Positions 1 to 8,977 of a DNA stretch of 64,000 bases are shown here, in pieces (position 1 is the first letter of the stretch; each line of letters begins with the position of its first letter). Both the position numbers and the translations under genes were made by a program. A model generated the notes under the pieces. That model was given only the letters and a program-made list of their open reading frames with translations. It did no database searches and was not told the origin of the DNA. The stretch covers positions 372,001-436,000 of the forward strand of contig NZ_LIPF01000008.1 of assembly GCF_001905385.1 (NCBI RefSeq). Direction: 5' to 3'. The stretch is from Streptomyces sp. CB02414. GTDB lineage: Bacteria > Actinomycetota > Actinomycetes > Streptomycetales > Streptomycetaceae.

Positions 1-1
1 C

Positions 2-2347
2 AACGACTTCCCGTGGACCGGCACCCAGATCATGGACATGGAGTTCGGCCCCGACGGCGCGCTCTACGTCCTCGACTACGGCGTCTCCTGGTTCCAGGGC
101 GACGAGAACTCCGCGCTGTACCGGATTGAGAACGCCGAGGACGGCTTCTCACCGATCGCCGAGGTCAGTGCCGACAAGACGTCCGGCGCGGCCGGCCTGA
201 AGGTCAAGTTCACCGCCTCGGCCAAGGACGCCGACTCCCCGGACCTCACCTACAGCTGGGACTTCGGCGACGGCACCAAGGGCGAGGGCCTGACCCCCAC
301 CCACAAGTACAAGAAGGCCGGCACCTACACCGCGACCTTCACCGCCGAGGACCCCGAGGGCAACACCGGCAACGCCAGCGTCCGCGTCGTCGTCGGCAAC
401 ACCGAGCCCAAGGTGAAGATCGAGGTCCCGGGCAACGGCACCCTGCTGCCCATGGGGGAGCCCATCCCCTTCAAGGTGAAGGTCACCGACCCCGAGGAGA
501 CGGTCGACTGCTCCAAGGTCAAGGTCGCCTACAGCCTCGGCCACGACTCCCACGCCCACGAGCTGACCAGCGAGACGGGCTGTGAGGGCACCCTCAACCC
601 GCCGCCCGGCGACGGCGGCCACGACCCCAACGCCAACATCTACGGCGTCGTCGGCGCGAGCTACACCGACGGCGGGGCAGGCGGCCAGGAGGCCCTGACC
701 GGCACCGCGCGCACCGTGATCCAGCCCCCGCACCGCCAGGCCGAGCACTTCACCACCCAGTCCGGCATCAAGACGTACGACAAGACCGGCGCCAACGGCG
801 GCAAGACCGTCGGCGACATCAACGACGGCGACTGGATCTCCTTCAGCCCCTACAAGTTCGACGGGCAGAAGAAGCTGACCGTCCGCGCCTCCTCCGGCGG
901 CTCCGGCGGCTTCATCGAGCTGCGCACCGGCTCGCCCACCGGCAAATTGCACGGCTCCGCGTACATCCCGCCGACCGGCAGCTGGGAGACGTTCCAGAAC
1001 GTCGACGTGCCGCTGCGGTCGCTTCCCAAGCGCACCACGGAGATCTACCTGGTCTTCCGCGGCGGCGACGGCGCGCTCTACGACGTGGACGACTTCGAGT
1101 TCTCCAAGGAGCCGTTCAAGAAGGGCAAGAAGGTCCTGGTCTTCTCCAAGACGGCCGGCTTCCGCCACGACTCCATCCCGGAGGGGATCGCCGCCCTGAA
1201 GGAGCTGGGCGCCCCGGCCGGCATCTCGGTCACCGCGACCGAGGAGGCCCGCCAGTTCACCACGGCCAACCTCGCCAAGTACGACGCGGTCGCCTTCCTG
1301 TCCACCACCGGTGACGTGCTCAACGCCGACCAGCAGAAGGCGTTCGAGAACTACGTCAAGAACGGCGGCGGCTACATGGGCATCCACGCCGCCGCCGACA
1401 CCGAGTACGACTGGGAGTTCTACGGCGGCCTGGTCGGCGCCTACTTCGACTCGCACCCGGCCATCCAGAAGGCCACCGTCCGCGTCCACGACCACGACCA
1501 CCCGTCCACCGCGCACCTCGGCGACACCTGGGAGCGCACCGACGAGTGGTACAACTACCGCACCAACCCGCGTGAGCAGGCCAAGGTCCTCGCCACCCTC
1601 GACGAGACCACCTACGACGGCGGGAACATGAAGGGCGACCACCCGATCGCCTGGTGCCAGAGCTACGGCGGCGGCCGTTCCTTCTACACCGGTATGGGCC
1701 ACACCAAGGAGTCCTACGCCGACGACGCCTTCCGCGCCCACCTGCTCGGCGGCATGCAGTACGCCACCGGCCAGGTCAAGGCCGACTGCAAGCCGGCCAA
1801 GGGCTACCGGGACATCTTCAACGGCGAGACCCTGGACGGCTGGAAGCAGGCCGGCCCCGGCCAGTTCACCGTCAAGGACGGCACCATGCAGTCCGAGGGC
1901 GGCATGGGCCTGCTCTGGTACCAGGCCAAGGAGCTGGAGTCGTACTCCCTCAAGCTCGACTGGAAGATGCGGGGCGACGACAACTCCGGGATCTTCGTGG
2001 GCTTCCCGGCCTCCGACGACCCCTGGTCCGCGGTGAACAAGGGCTACGAGATCCAGATCGACGCCACCGACGCGCCCGACCGCACCACGGGCTCCGTCTA
2101 CTCGTTCAAGTCGGCGAACATCAAGGCCCGTGACCAGGTCCTGCGGCCGCCCGGCCAGTGGAACTCCTACGAGATCAGGGTCCGCGGCGAACGCCTCCAG
2201 GTGTTCCTCAACGGAGTCAAGATCAACGACTTCACCAACAAGGACCCCGAGCGGAGCCTGACCGACGGCTATATCGGCCTGCAGAACCACGGCGCCGACG
2301 ACCAGGTCTCCTTCCGCAACATCCAGCTGAAGGAACTGCCCTCCTAG
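2..2347 (+). CDS. Secreted multidomain sugar-active protein, ThuA + 3-keto-disaccharide hydrolase-like (5' partial)
   Basis: The reading frame is already open at base 2, so the true start lies upstream; 781 residues are visible. In order: the last strands of a glucose/sorbosone-dehydrogenase-type beta-propeller (FGPDGALYVLDYG), a PKD domain (YSWDFGDGT, about residues 50-130), a carbohydrate-binding module-like beta-sandwich (about 240-370), a ThuA glutamine-amidotransferase-fold domain (KKVLVFSKTAGFRHDS, GIHAAADTEYDW; about 375-600) and a C-terminal LamG-like DUF1080 domain (FNGETLDGWK; about 605-781). DUF1080 is now classed as a 3-keto-disaccharide hydrolase family. The architecture is that of large secreted Streptomyces glycan-processing proteins; the signal peptide would be outside the window. 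A strong hairpin follows the stop, so it is probably transcribed separately from the ebo-like operon, although the shared sugar chemistry is suggestive. Exact substrate unknown. Confidence 0.85.
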   Translation, partial: NDFPWTGTQIMDMEFGPDGALYVLDYGVSWFQGDENSALYRIENAEDGFSPIAEVSADKTSGAAGLKVKFTASAKDADSPDLTYSWDFGDGTKGEGLTPTHKYKKAGTYTATFTAEDPEGNTGNASVRVVVGNTEPKVKIEVPGNGTLLPMGEPIPFKVKVTDPEETVDCSKVKVAYSLGHDSHAHELTSETGCEGTLNPPPGDGGHDPNANIYGVVGASYTDGGAGGQEALTGTARTVIQPPHRQAEHFTTQSGIKTYDKTGANGGKTVGDINDGDWISFSPYKFDGQKKLTVRASSGGSGGFIELRTGSPTGKLHGSAYIPPTGSWETFQNVDVPLRSLPKRTTEIYLVFRGGDGALYDVDDFEFSKEPFKKGKKVLVFSKTAGFRHDSIPEGIAALKELGAPAGISVTATEEARQFTTANLAKYDAVAFLSTTGDVLNADQQKAFENYVKNGGGYMGIHAAADTEYDWEFYGGLVGAYFDSHPAIQKATVRVHDHDHPSTAHLGDTWERTDEWYNYRTNPREQAKVLATLDETTYDGGNMKGDHPIAWCQSYGGGRSFYTGMGHTKESYADDAFRAHLLGGMQYATGQVKADCKPAKGYRDIFNGETLDGWKQAGPGQFTVKDGTMQSEGGMGLLWYQAKELESYSLKLDWKMRGDDNSGIFVGFPASDDPWSAVNKGYEIQIDATDAPDRTTGSVYSFKSANIKARDQVLRPPGQWNSYEIRVRGERLQVFLNGVKINDFTNKDPERSLTDGYIGLQNHGADDQVSFRNIQLKELPS

Positions 2348-2380
2348 GGCTGCCCGCCCCTCCGGGGGCAACCGGAACGG

Positions 2381-2414
2381 CGGCGGGCGGAGGACGCCGG
2401 ACCTCCGCCCGCCG
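2381..2414 (+). terminator. Hairpin terminator after the ThuA gene
   Basis: A perfect 13-bp inverted repeat (CGGCGGGCGGAGG with its complement, 8-nt loop) begins about 33 nt after the stop codon. It has no U-tract, which is usual for streptomycete terminators. It separates the ThuA gene from the downstream operon. Confidence 0.6.
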
Positions 2415-2492
2415 TCCCGCCGGAGCCACCGCGCCCGGCATCCCCCTCTTCCGGCGCTCGCACCAGGTTCGCGTACGACAAGGAGGCTGCCC

Positions 2493-4103
2493 ATGTCCGC
2501 CGAACCGTTCCTGCCCGTCCCCTCCACGGCCCCCCGCTTCGGCGTCTGGCTCATCGGCGCGCGTGGCTCCGTGGCCACGACCGCGATCGCGGGCTGCGCC
2601 GCCGTCGCCGCCGGGCTCCACCCGCCGGCCGGCATGGTCACCGAGACCCCCGACTTCGCCGGGTGCGGTCTGCCATCGTTGTCGTCCCTCGTCTTCGGCG
2701 GTCACGACACCCTCGACTGCCCCCTGCCCAAGCGTGCCGAGCACCTCGCCGCCGGCGGCGTCCTGCCGCACGGGCTGCCCTCCGCCGTGCACGCCGAACT
2801 CGTCGCCGCCGACCGCGAGATCAGGCCCGGCGGCCCTGTGCCCGGCGACCTGGACGGCGGGCCCGCCCGCACCGACGACGACTGGATCGACGTGTTCGCG
2901 GCCGACATCCGCGACTTCGTCCGCCGTCACCAGCTCGCGGGCGCCGTCGTGGTGAACGTCGCCTCCACCGAGCCGGCACCCACCGACGGCTTGCTGCCGC
3001 CCAGCTCCCTCTACGCGGCGGCCGCCCTGCGCGCCGACTGCCCCTACGTCAACTTCACCCCTTCCACGGGCCTGCACCACCCGGCGCTGGCCCCGCTCGC
3101 CGAGGCCTCGGGCCTGCCGTACGCGGGCCGCGACGGCAAGACCGGGCAGACCCTGCTGCGCTCGGTGCTGGGCCCGATGTTCGCGCAGCGGGCGCTGGCG
3201 GTCCGGGCCTGGTCGGGCACGAACCTGCTGGGCGGCGGCGACGGTGCCGCCCTCGCCGACCCGGCGGCGGCCGCCGCGAAGAACGCCGGCAAGGAACGCG
3301 TCCTCTCCGACACCCTCGGTGCCGTGCCCGAGGGCGAGGTCCACATCGACGACGTGCCCTCGCTCGGCGACTGGAAGACCGCCTGGGACCACATCGCCTT
3401 CGACGGCTTCCTCGGCGCCCGCATGTTCCTGCAGACCACCTGGCAGGGCTGCGACTCGGCGCTCGCCGCCCCGCTCGTCCTCGACCTGGCCCGGCTGACC
3501 GCCCGCGCCCGGGAGCGGGGCCTGTCCGGTCCGCTGGGCGAACTGGGCTTCTACTTCAAGGACCCGGTCGGTGACGGCCCCGCGTCACTGGCCGAGCAGT
3601 ACACCGAGCTGAAACGCTTCGCCGCGAGACTGCGGGACGGCGCGGACGTGCGGGAAGACGACGCCGGCGTCCAGGGGGACGGCTCGGACGTCCGGGGGGA
3701 CGACGGAGGCCGGGGCGCGGCCGGGGCCTTGGGCGCCGCCGGGATCGACGCGTACCGTGGCGCGCCCGGGGCTGGCGCCCCCCGCGATGGCGCGCCTCGC
3801 GACGGCGCGTCCGGGGACGGTGGGGCCTTGGGCGCCGCTGAGACCGAGGCGTACCGGGACGTGCGCGGGGACGGCGCGCCCGGGGACGGCAGGGCCGGGG
3901 CTGGCGCGCCCCGCGACGACGCGTCCGAGGACGGCGCGCTCCGCGACGGCGCGTCCGGGGACCTTGGGGCCGGGGACGGCGTGCCCCGCGACGGCGCGTC
4001 CGGGGACGGTGGGGCCGGGGGCCGGACGGCCGGAAATCCGGGGGTGGACGCGGGGGCCGGCGGGCCCCGGACGGGCGCCGACGAGCGCGGTGAGCAGCGA
4101 TGA
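2493..4103 (+). CDS. Inositol-3-phosphate synthase family protein heading an ebo-like operon, with repetitive C-terminal tail
   Basis: 536 aa; the start is set by AAGGAGG about 7 nt upstream. The first ~380 residues look like myo-inositol-1-phosphate synthase: an N-terminal NAD-binding Rossmann motif (GARGSVATTAIAG), the catalytic-domain signature GKTGQTLLRSVLGPMF, SGTNLLGGGDG, and the highly conserved stretch around VPSLGDWKTAWDHI. The family converts glucose-6-phosphate to inositol-3-phosphate using bound NAD. Residues after ~385 form a Gly/Ala/Asp/Arg-rich tail of imperfect repeats not expected in the family. The stop overlaps the eboC start (ATGA). In described ebo clusters the cyclase (EboD) belongs to the 3-dehydroquinate-synthase superfamily; here an inositol-phosphate-synthase homologue occupies the cyclase role, so it may supply a cyclitol scaffold (inference). 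Confidence 0.85.
   Translation: MSAEPFLPVPSTAPRFGVWLIGARGSVATTAIAGCAAVAAGLHPPAGMVTETPDFAGCGLPSLSSLVFGGHDTLDCPLPKRAEHLAAGGVLPHGLPSAVHAELVAADREIRPGGPVPGDLDGGPARTDDDWIDVFAADIRDFVRRHQLAGAVVVNVASTEPAPTDGLLPPSSLYAAAALRADCPYVNFTPSTGLHHPALAPLAEASGLPYAGRDGKTGQTLLRSVLGPMFAQRALAVRAWSGTNLLGGGDGAALADPAAAAAKNAGKERVLSDTLGAVPEGEVHIDDVPSLGDWKTAWDHIAFDGFLGARMFLQTTWQGCDSALAAPLVLDLARLTARARERGLSGPLGELGFYFKDPVGDGPASLAEQYTELKRFAARLRDGADVREDDAGVQGDGSDVRGDDGGRGAAGALGAAGIDAYRGAPGAGAPRDGAPRDGASGDGGALGAAETEAYRDVRGDGAPGDGRAGAGAPRDDASEDGALRDGASGDLGAGDGVPRDGASGDGGAGGRTAGNPGVDAGAGGPRTGADERGEQR
3640..4095 (+). repeat. Imperfect tandem repeats encoding a low-complexity tail
   Basis: Degenerate repeats built on GCG-CCC-CGC-GAC-GGC-type units encode variations on GAPRDGAPRDGASGDGG. 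A longer duplicated block carries the motif GALGAA followed by AYR twice (near 3725-3760 and 3825-3860). The reading frame is kept throughout, so the repeats expand the protein rather than break it. Repeat number probably varies between strains (inference). Confidence 0.7.
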
Positions 4104-5185
4104 GCCGCACGGCAGCCGCGGCGCGGGCCGGGGCCGCGGCGGACCCCTCCGCTCCGGGGCAGGGCCCGACGCCCGGCGCCGTCGCCCCGGCGTCCTCCTC
4201 CGGCGCCGTGTCGCGCGCTTCCCGCCACCGCCCGGGACACGGCGGCGCCGGCGCCTGGGCCGAGCTGCTCCGTCTGCCCGCCCTGTTCACCGTCCCCGGC
4301 GACGCCCTGGCCGGCGCGGCGGCGGCCGGCGCCCGGCCGGGACCCCGAACCCTGCTCGCCATCGGCTCCTCCCTGTGCCTGTACGAGGCCGGCATGGCCC
4401 TGAACGACTGGGCGGACCGCGCCGAGGACGCCGTGGAACGCCCGCACCGCCCCCTGCCGTCCGGCCGCATCCGCCCGGCGGCCGCCCTCGCGGCGGCCGG
4501 CGCCCTCACCGGCGCCGGACTGGCGCTGGCCGCCGGTGCCGGACGCCCCGCCCTCGCGGTGGCCGCGCCCCTGGCGGCGACCGTCTGGGCCTACGACCTC
4601 GCCCTGAAGCACACTCCCGCCGGACCGGCGGCCATGGCCGCCGCCCGTGGACTGGACCTGCTCCTCGGCGCCGCCGCCACCGGAGGCGGCACCCGTGCAG
4701 CCCTGCCCTCCGCCGCGCTGCTCGGCAGCCACACCCTCGCGGTCACGGCCGTGTCCCGGCGGGAGACGACCGGCGGTTCGGTCCTGGCCCCGCTCGCGGC
4801 CCTCGCGACGACGGGGACGCTGACCCGCCTGGTCACCGACGGCCGCATTCGACTCCCGGCAGGCCGGCGGGCAGCAGCCGCCCCCGGCCTGCCGGGCTCC
4901 ACCCCGGCCGCCCGGCCGTCCCGGACCACCGGCGCCCTCACCACCGCACTGGCCGCCGCCTACGCCGCCACCGCCGCCCGCCCCTACTTCCACGCCACCC
5001 TCAACCCCTCGCCCCCACTCACCCAACGCGCCGTCGGCGGCGGCATCCGGGCCACCGTCCCGCTCCAGGCCGCACTCGCCGCCCGCTCCGGCGCGCCCGT
5101 CACCTCCCTGCTGGTCGCCGCCCTGGCCCCGGCGGGCCGGATGTTCGCGCGGAGGGCCGGCATGAGGAAGGTGAGCATCACGTGA
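4100..5185 (+). CDS. eboC: UbiA-family prenyltransferase, EboC-like
   Basis: 361 aa; ATG overlaps the preceding stop. An Ala/Gly-rich, probably disordered N-terminus of about 45 residues precedes a polytopic UbiA domain. The first Asp-rich motif is clear (NDWADRAEDAVERPHRPLPSG), and a second less canonical one follows in YDLALKHTP. UbiA enzymes are integral membrane transferases that attach isoprenoid chains to aromatic or other ring acceptors with Mg2+ and a prenyl diphosphate. In ebo clusters this subunit is EboC; Streptomyces versions are often annotated SCO3242-family prenyltransferase. It lies between the cyclitol-synthase-like gene and a TIM-barrel isomerase with overlapping stop/start codons, implying coupled translation and joint function. 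The natural acceptor is unknown. Confidence 0.85.
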   Translation: MSRTAAAARAGAAADPSAPGQGPTPGAVAPASSSGAVSRASRHRPGHGGAGAWAELLRLPALFTVPGDALAGAAAAGARPGPRTLLAIGSSLCLYEAGMALNDWADRAEDAVERPHRPLPSGRIRPAAALAAAGALTGAGLALAAGAGRPALAVAAPLAATVWAYDLALKHTPAGPAAMAAARGLDLLLGAAATGGGTRAALPSAALLGSHTLAVTAVSRRETTGGSVLAPLAALATTGTLTRLVTDGRIRLPAGRRAAAAPGLPGSTPAARPSRTTGALTTALAAAYAATAARPYFHATLNPSPPLTQRAVGGGIRATVPLQAALAARSGAPVTSLLVAALAPAGRMFARRAGMRKVSIT

Positions 5186-6168
5186 GCACGCACCCCGCTC
5201 AAGGACCGCAGGGGCGGACGGCGCCCGGCCCGCGAACACACCGGGACGGGGCCGGGGACTCCACGCGCTCCCTCCGCTTCGGCTACGGCACCAACGGACT
5301 CGCCGACCTCCGTCTCGACGACGCCCTCGCCCTCCTCGCCGAGCTCGGCTACGACGGTGTCGGCCTGACCCTCGACCACATGCACCTCGACCCGCTCGCT
5401 CCCGACCTGGCCGCCCGCACCCGGCGGGTCGCGCACCGGCTGACGGAACTCGGACTCGGGGTCACCGTGGAGACCGGCGCCCGCTACGTCCTCGACCCGC
5501 GCCGCAAGCACGGTCCCTCGCTCCTCGACCCCGACCCCGGGGACCGGGCGCTCCGCACGGACCTGCTGCTGCGGGCCGTGCGCGTCGCCGCCGACCTCGG
5601 TGCGCACGCCGTGCACTGCTTCAGCGGCATCACCCCGCCGGGGACGGACGAGGAGACGGCCTGGAAGCGCCTCGCGGAAGCCCTCACTCCAGTACTGGAC
5701 GCCGCGGCGGCCGCCGGTGTGCCGCTCGCGGTGGAGCCCGAACCGGGGCACCTCCTGGCCGACCTCGACGGCTTCCACCGGCTGCGGCGAACCCTCGGTG
5801 ACCCCGAGCCCCTCGGCCTCACCCTCGACATCGGCCACTGCCAGTGCCTCGAACCCCTCCCTCCCGCCGACTGCGTACGCGCCGCCGCTCCCTGGCTGCG
5901 TCACGTCCAGATCGAGGACATGCGCCGCGGCGTCCACGAACACCTCCCCTTCGGTGACGGCGAGATCGACTTCCCGCCCGTCCTCGAGGCCCTCGCCGCC
6001 ACCGGCTACCAAGGCCTGACCGTCGTCGAACTTCCCCGCCACTCCCACGCGGGCCCCCACTTCGCCGAACGCTCCCTCCCCTTCCTCCTCCGGGCCGCCG
6101 CCCCCGCACCCCGCACGAACCGCTCGGGCGAGCCCGCCGCCACCCACCGAAGGGAGCCACACCCATGA
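5182..6168 (+). CDS. Sugar phosphate isomerase/epimerase-like TIM-barrel protein of the ebo-like operon
   Basis: 328 aa from a GTG that overlaps the eboC stop (GTGA). A short disordered leader is followed by an AP-endonuclease-2/xylose-isomerase-type TIM barrel beginning FGYGTNGLADLRLDDALAL. Candidate metal ligands of the fold are visible: a glutamate in VEPEPGHLL, Asp/His in LDIGHCQC, a residue pair in HVQIEDM, and a late glutamate in VVELPRHSH. The family binds a divalent metal and isomerises or epimerises sugars or cyclitols; the specific reaction cannot be read from sequence. It is one of two TIM-barrel proteins in this operon (the other is EboE), with a third, exported, immediately downstream. 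Confidence 0.8.
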   Translation: MSTHPAQGPQGRTAPGPRTHRDGAGDSTRSLRFGYGTNGLADLRLDDALALLAELGYDGVGLTLDHMHLDPLAPDLAARTRRVAHRLTELGLGVTVETGARYVLDPRRKHGPSLLDPDPGDRALRTDLLLRAVRVAADLGAHAVHCFSGITPPGTDEETAWKRLAEALTPVLDAAAAAGVPLAVEPEPGHLLADLDGFHRLRRTLGDPEPLGLTLDIGHCQCLEPLPPADCVRAAAPWLRHVQIEDMRRGVHEHLPFGDGEIDFPPVLEALAATGYQGLTVVELPRHSHAGPHFAERSLPFLLRAAAPAPRTNRSGEPAATHRREPHP

Positions 6169-6917
6169 CGCAGCCACACGCCACCCACGGCACATCGCGA
6201 ACCCGGTCCGCCGACGGCCCCCTCGACGAGCGGAACCCCCAGGGCACCGCCCCCGCCCCCATGTCGCCCGCCCACACCCCGCCCGCCGACCTGCGCGCCG
6301 CCCTCACCGCCGTACTCGACGGAGCCGCCCGCGCCTGGCTGGACCAGGCCCTGGACGAGGCCGCCGCCCACCCCGGCACCCACGGCCCCATCTCGGTGTG
6401 GGAGCTGCGCCTGGCCGAGGCCGGCCGCCGCTGCGGCCCCGCTCACGCGGACGCCGCCCGCGTCCTGGTCCTGCACGCCGCCCGCGCCGGCGCCGACGCC
6501 CTGACCCGGGTGTACTACCAGGGCACCGCCGACGAACGCCGCGCCGTCCTGCACGCCCTGCCGCACCTCGTCCCCGGCCCGGACGCCCTCGCGCTCGTCG
6601 AGGACGCCCTGCGCACCAACGACACCCGGCTGGTCGCCGCCGCACTCGGCCCGTACGCCGCCCGGCACCTCGACGCCCACCAGTGGCGGCACGCCGTGCT
6701 CAAGTGCCTGTTCACCGGCGTCCCCGTCGACCACGTGGCGGACCTCGCCCGACGGGCCGCCGCCGACGCGGAACTCGCCCGCATGCTCGCCGACTACGCC
6801 GCCGAACGCACCGCCGCCGGCCGCCCCGTCCCCGAAGACCTCCACCGCGTCCTGGCCCTGACCGAGTCCGAGCCCTCCGCTCCCGGCCCGGTCGACCCCC
6901 ACGGCAAGGAGTCCTGA
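6165..6917 (+). CDS. eboA: EboA domain-containing protein
   Basis: 250 aa; ATG overlaps the previous stop by four bases. After about 40 low-complexity residues the protein is largely alpha-helical and Ala/Leu/Asp-rich, with HEAT-like helical pairs (for example TRVYYQGTADERRAVLHALP and YAARHLDAHQWRHAVLKCLF). This fits EboA, the eponymous unknown-function protein of ebo clusters; there is no recognisable catalytic motif, so a scaffold role is possible. The identity rests partly on context, being followed directly by EboB (overlapping start), EboE and EboF. No signal peptide or transmembrane segment is seen. Confidence 0.75.
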   Translation: MTQPHATHGTSRTRSADGPLDERNPQGTAPAPMSPAHTPPADLRAALTAVLDGAARAWLDQALDEAAAHPGTHGPISVWELRLAEAGRRCGPAHADAARVLVLHAARAGADALTRVYYQGTADERRAVLHALPHLVPGPDALALVEDALRTNDTRLVAAALGPYAARHLDAHQWRHAVLKCLFTGVPVDHVADLARRAAADAELARMLADYAAERTAAGRPVPEDLHRVLALTESEPSAPGPVDPHGKES

Positions 6918-7765
6918 TGCGCATCTTCGACCCCCACATCCACATGACCTCCCGCACCACCGACGACTACGAGGCCATGCACGCCGCCGGCGTCCGCGCC
7001 GTCGTCGAGCCCTCCTTCTGGCTCGGCCAGCCCCGTACCTCCCCCGACTCCTTCCGCGACTACTTCGACGCCCTGCTCGGCTGGGAACCCTTCCGCGCCG
7101 CCCAGTACGGCATCGCCCACCACTGCACGATCGCCCTCAACCCCAAGGAGGCGAACGACCCCCGCTGCGCCCCCGTCCTCGACGAACTGCCCCGCTACCT
7201 CGTCAAGGACCGCGTCGTGGCCGTCGGTGAGATCGGCTACGACTCCATGACCGCCGCCGAGGACGCCGCCCTGGCCGCCCAGCTCCAGCTCGCCGCCGAC
7301 CACGGCCTGCCCGCCCTCGTGCACACCCCGCACCGCGACAAGCTCGCCGGCCTGCGCCGCACCCTGGACGCGGTGCGCGAGTCCGCGCTGCCCACGGACC
7401 GGGTGCTGGTCGACCACCTCAACGAGACCACCGTGAAGGAGGCGAAGGACAGCGGCGCCTGGCTCGGCTTCTCCGTCTACCCGGACACCAAGATGGACGA
7501 GGCCCGCATGGTCGCCCTGCTGCGCGAGTACGGCCCGGAACGGGTCCTGGTGAACTCCGCCGCCGACTGGGGCAAGAGCGACCCGCTCAAGACCCGCAAG
7601 GTCGGCGACCTGATGCTCGAAGAGGGCTTCAGCGAGGACGACGTGGACCGTGTGCTGTGGCGCAACCCCGTCGCCTTCTACGGCCTCAGCGGACGCCTGA
7701 GCCTGGATGTCACCTCGCAGGACGCCACGCACGAGGGCAACTCCATCCTGCGCGGCGGTGAGTGA
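6917..7765 (+). CDS. eboB: TatD-family metal-dependent hydrolase, EboB
   Basis: 282 aa; the ATG shares a base with the eboA stop (TGATG). This is a TIM-barrel amidohydrolase-type protein with the N-terminal metal-binding HxH (FDPHIHM), the glutamate motif GEIGYD, a histidine in LVHTPH, a further His in VDHLNE and a late Asp in NSAADWG. These are the expected ligands of a TatD-like binuclear metal centre. TatD enzymes hydrolyse phosphoester or related bonds, but EboB substrates are not established. Its position between EboA and EboE matches the conserved ebo order. Cytoplasmic; no signal sequence. Confidence 0.85.
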   Translation: MRIFDPHIHMTSRTTDDYEAMHAAGVRAVVEPSFWLGQPRTSPDSFRDYFDALLGWEPFRAAQYGIAHHCTIALNPKEANDPRCAPVLDELPRYLVKDRVVAVGEIGYDSMTAAEDAALAAQLQLAADHGLPALVHTPHRDKLAGLRRTLDAVRESALPTDRVLVDHLNETTVKEAKDSGAWLGFSVYPDTKMDEARMVALLREYGPERVLVNSAADWGKSDPLKTRKVGDLMLEEGFSEDDVDRVLWRNPVAFYGLSGRLSLDVTSQDATHEGNSILRGGE

Positions 7766-7768
7766 GCC

Positions 7769-8977
7769 ATGCGCTTCCGGCACCCGGACGGCTCCACCGT
7801 CCACCTCGCCTACTGCACCAACGTCCACCCCGCCGAGACCCTCGACGGCGTCCTCGCCCAGCTCCGCGACCACTGCGAGCCGGTCCGCCGCCGCCTCGGC
7901 CGCGACCGCCTCGGCATCGGGCTGTGGCTCGCCAGGGACGCCGCCCACGCCCTGGTCACCGACCCCTCCGCGCTGCGCGGCCTGCGTTCCGAACTCGACC
8001 GGCGCGGCCTGGAGGTCGTCACCCTCAACGGCTTCCCCTATGAGGGCTTCGGCGCCGAGGAGGTCAAGTACCGCGTCTACAAGCCGGACTGGGCCGACCC
8101 CGAACGCCTTGAGCACACCACCTCCCTGGCCCGTGTCCTCGCCGGACTGCTGCCCGACGACGTCACGGACGGCTCCATCTCCACCCTGCCGCTCGCCTGG
8201 CGCACCGCCTACGACGAGACCCGCGCCGACAAGGCCCGCGCCGCGCTGGCCACCCTCGCCGAACGCCTCGACGCCCTCCAGGACCTGACCGGCCGCTCCA
8301 TCCGCGTCGGCCTGGAACCCGAACCCGGCTGCGTCGTCGAGACCACCCGCGACGCCATCGCCCCGCTGACCGCGATCGCGCACGACCGCATCGGCATCTG
8401 CGTCGACACCTGCCACCTCGCCACCTCCTTCGAAGACCCGCACACCGCCCTGGACGCGCTGACCGCGGCCCGCGTCCCCGTCGTCAAGTCCCAGCTCTCC
8501 GCCGCCCTGCACGCCGAACACCCCTCCCGTCCCGAAGTGCGCGACGCCCTCGCCGCCTTCGCCGAACCCCGCTTCCTGCACCAGACCCGCACCGTCACCC
8601 CGACCGGCCCCGCCGCCACAGCGGCCACGGTGGCCACGGCGGGCCTGCGCGGCACCGACGACCTCGACGAGGCCCTGGCCGACGACGGCCCGCTGCCCGG
8701 CACCGCACCCTGGCGCGCCCACTTCCACGTCCCCCTGCACGCGGCGCCCGCCGCGCCCCTCACCTCCACACTCCCCGTGCTCAAGGCCGCGCTGACCCGC
8801 CTCGTCGGCGGCCCGCACCCGCTCACCCGCCACCTGGAGGTCGAGACCTACACCTGGCAGGCCCTCCCGCCCGAGCTGCGGCCCCGCGCCCGCGCCCAGC
8901 TCACCGACGGCATCGCCGCCGAGCTCACCCTCGCCCGCGACCTGCTGACCGACCTCGGCCTGAAGGAACTGCCATGA
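7769..8977 (+). CDS. eboE: Metabolite traffic protein EboE (TIM-barrel isomerase-like)
   Basis: 402 aa; starts three bases after the eboB stop. The N-terminal ~300 residues are a xylose-isomerase-like TIM barrel (FRHPDGSTVHLAYCTNVHP at the start, typical of EboE, then TLNGFPYEGFG). Probable metal-binding residues lie in VGLEPEPGC, CVDTCHLATSF and the region of KSQLSAAL. The last ~100 residues contain a conserved WRAHFHVPLH segment and TRHLEVETYTW. EboE proteins belong to clusters implicated in moving a metabolite to or across the cytoplasmic membrane (scytonemin export in cyanobacteria); the chemistry is undefined. Its stop overlaps the eboF start. Confidence 0.85.
   Translation: MRFRHPDGSTVHLAYCTNVHPAETLDGVLAQLRDHCEPVRRRLGRDRLGIGLWLARDAAHALVTDPSALRGLRSELDRRGLEVVTLNGFPYEGFGAEEVKYRVYKPDWADPERLEHTTSLARVLAGLLPDDVTDGSISTLPLAWRTAYDETRADKARAALATLAERLDALQDLTGRSIRVGLEPEPGCVVETTRDAIAPLTAIAHDRIGICVDTCHLATSFEDPHTALDALTAARVPVVKSQLSAALHAEHPSRPEVRDALAAFAEPRFLHQTRTVTPTGPAATAATVATAGLRGTDDLDEALADDGPLPGTAPWRAHFHVPLHAAPAAPLTSTLPVLKAALTRLVGGPHPLTRHLEVETYTWQALPPELRPRARAQLTDGIAAELTLARDLLTDLGLKELP

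Noticed and set aside
149..2641. Minus-strand 830-codon frame over the ThuA gene
   Set aside because: Low-complexity Val/Gly/Ala shadow translation; the plus strand encodes recognisable PKD, ThuA and DUF1080 domains.
3551..5239. Minus-strand 562-codon frame over the MIPS tail and eboC
   Set aside because: Shadow of the repeat region; Pro/Ser/Arg- and Gly-rich with no motif.
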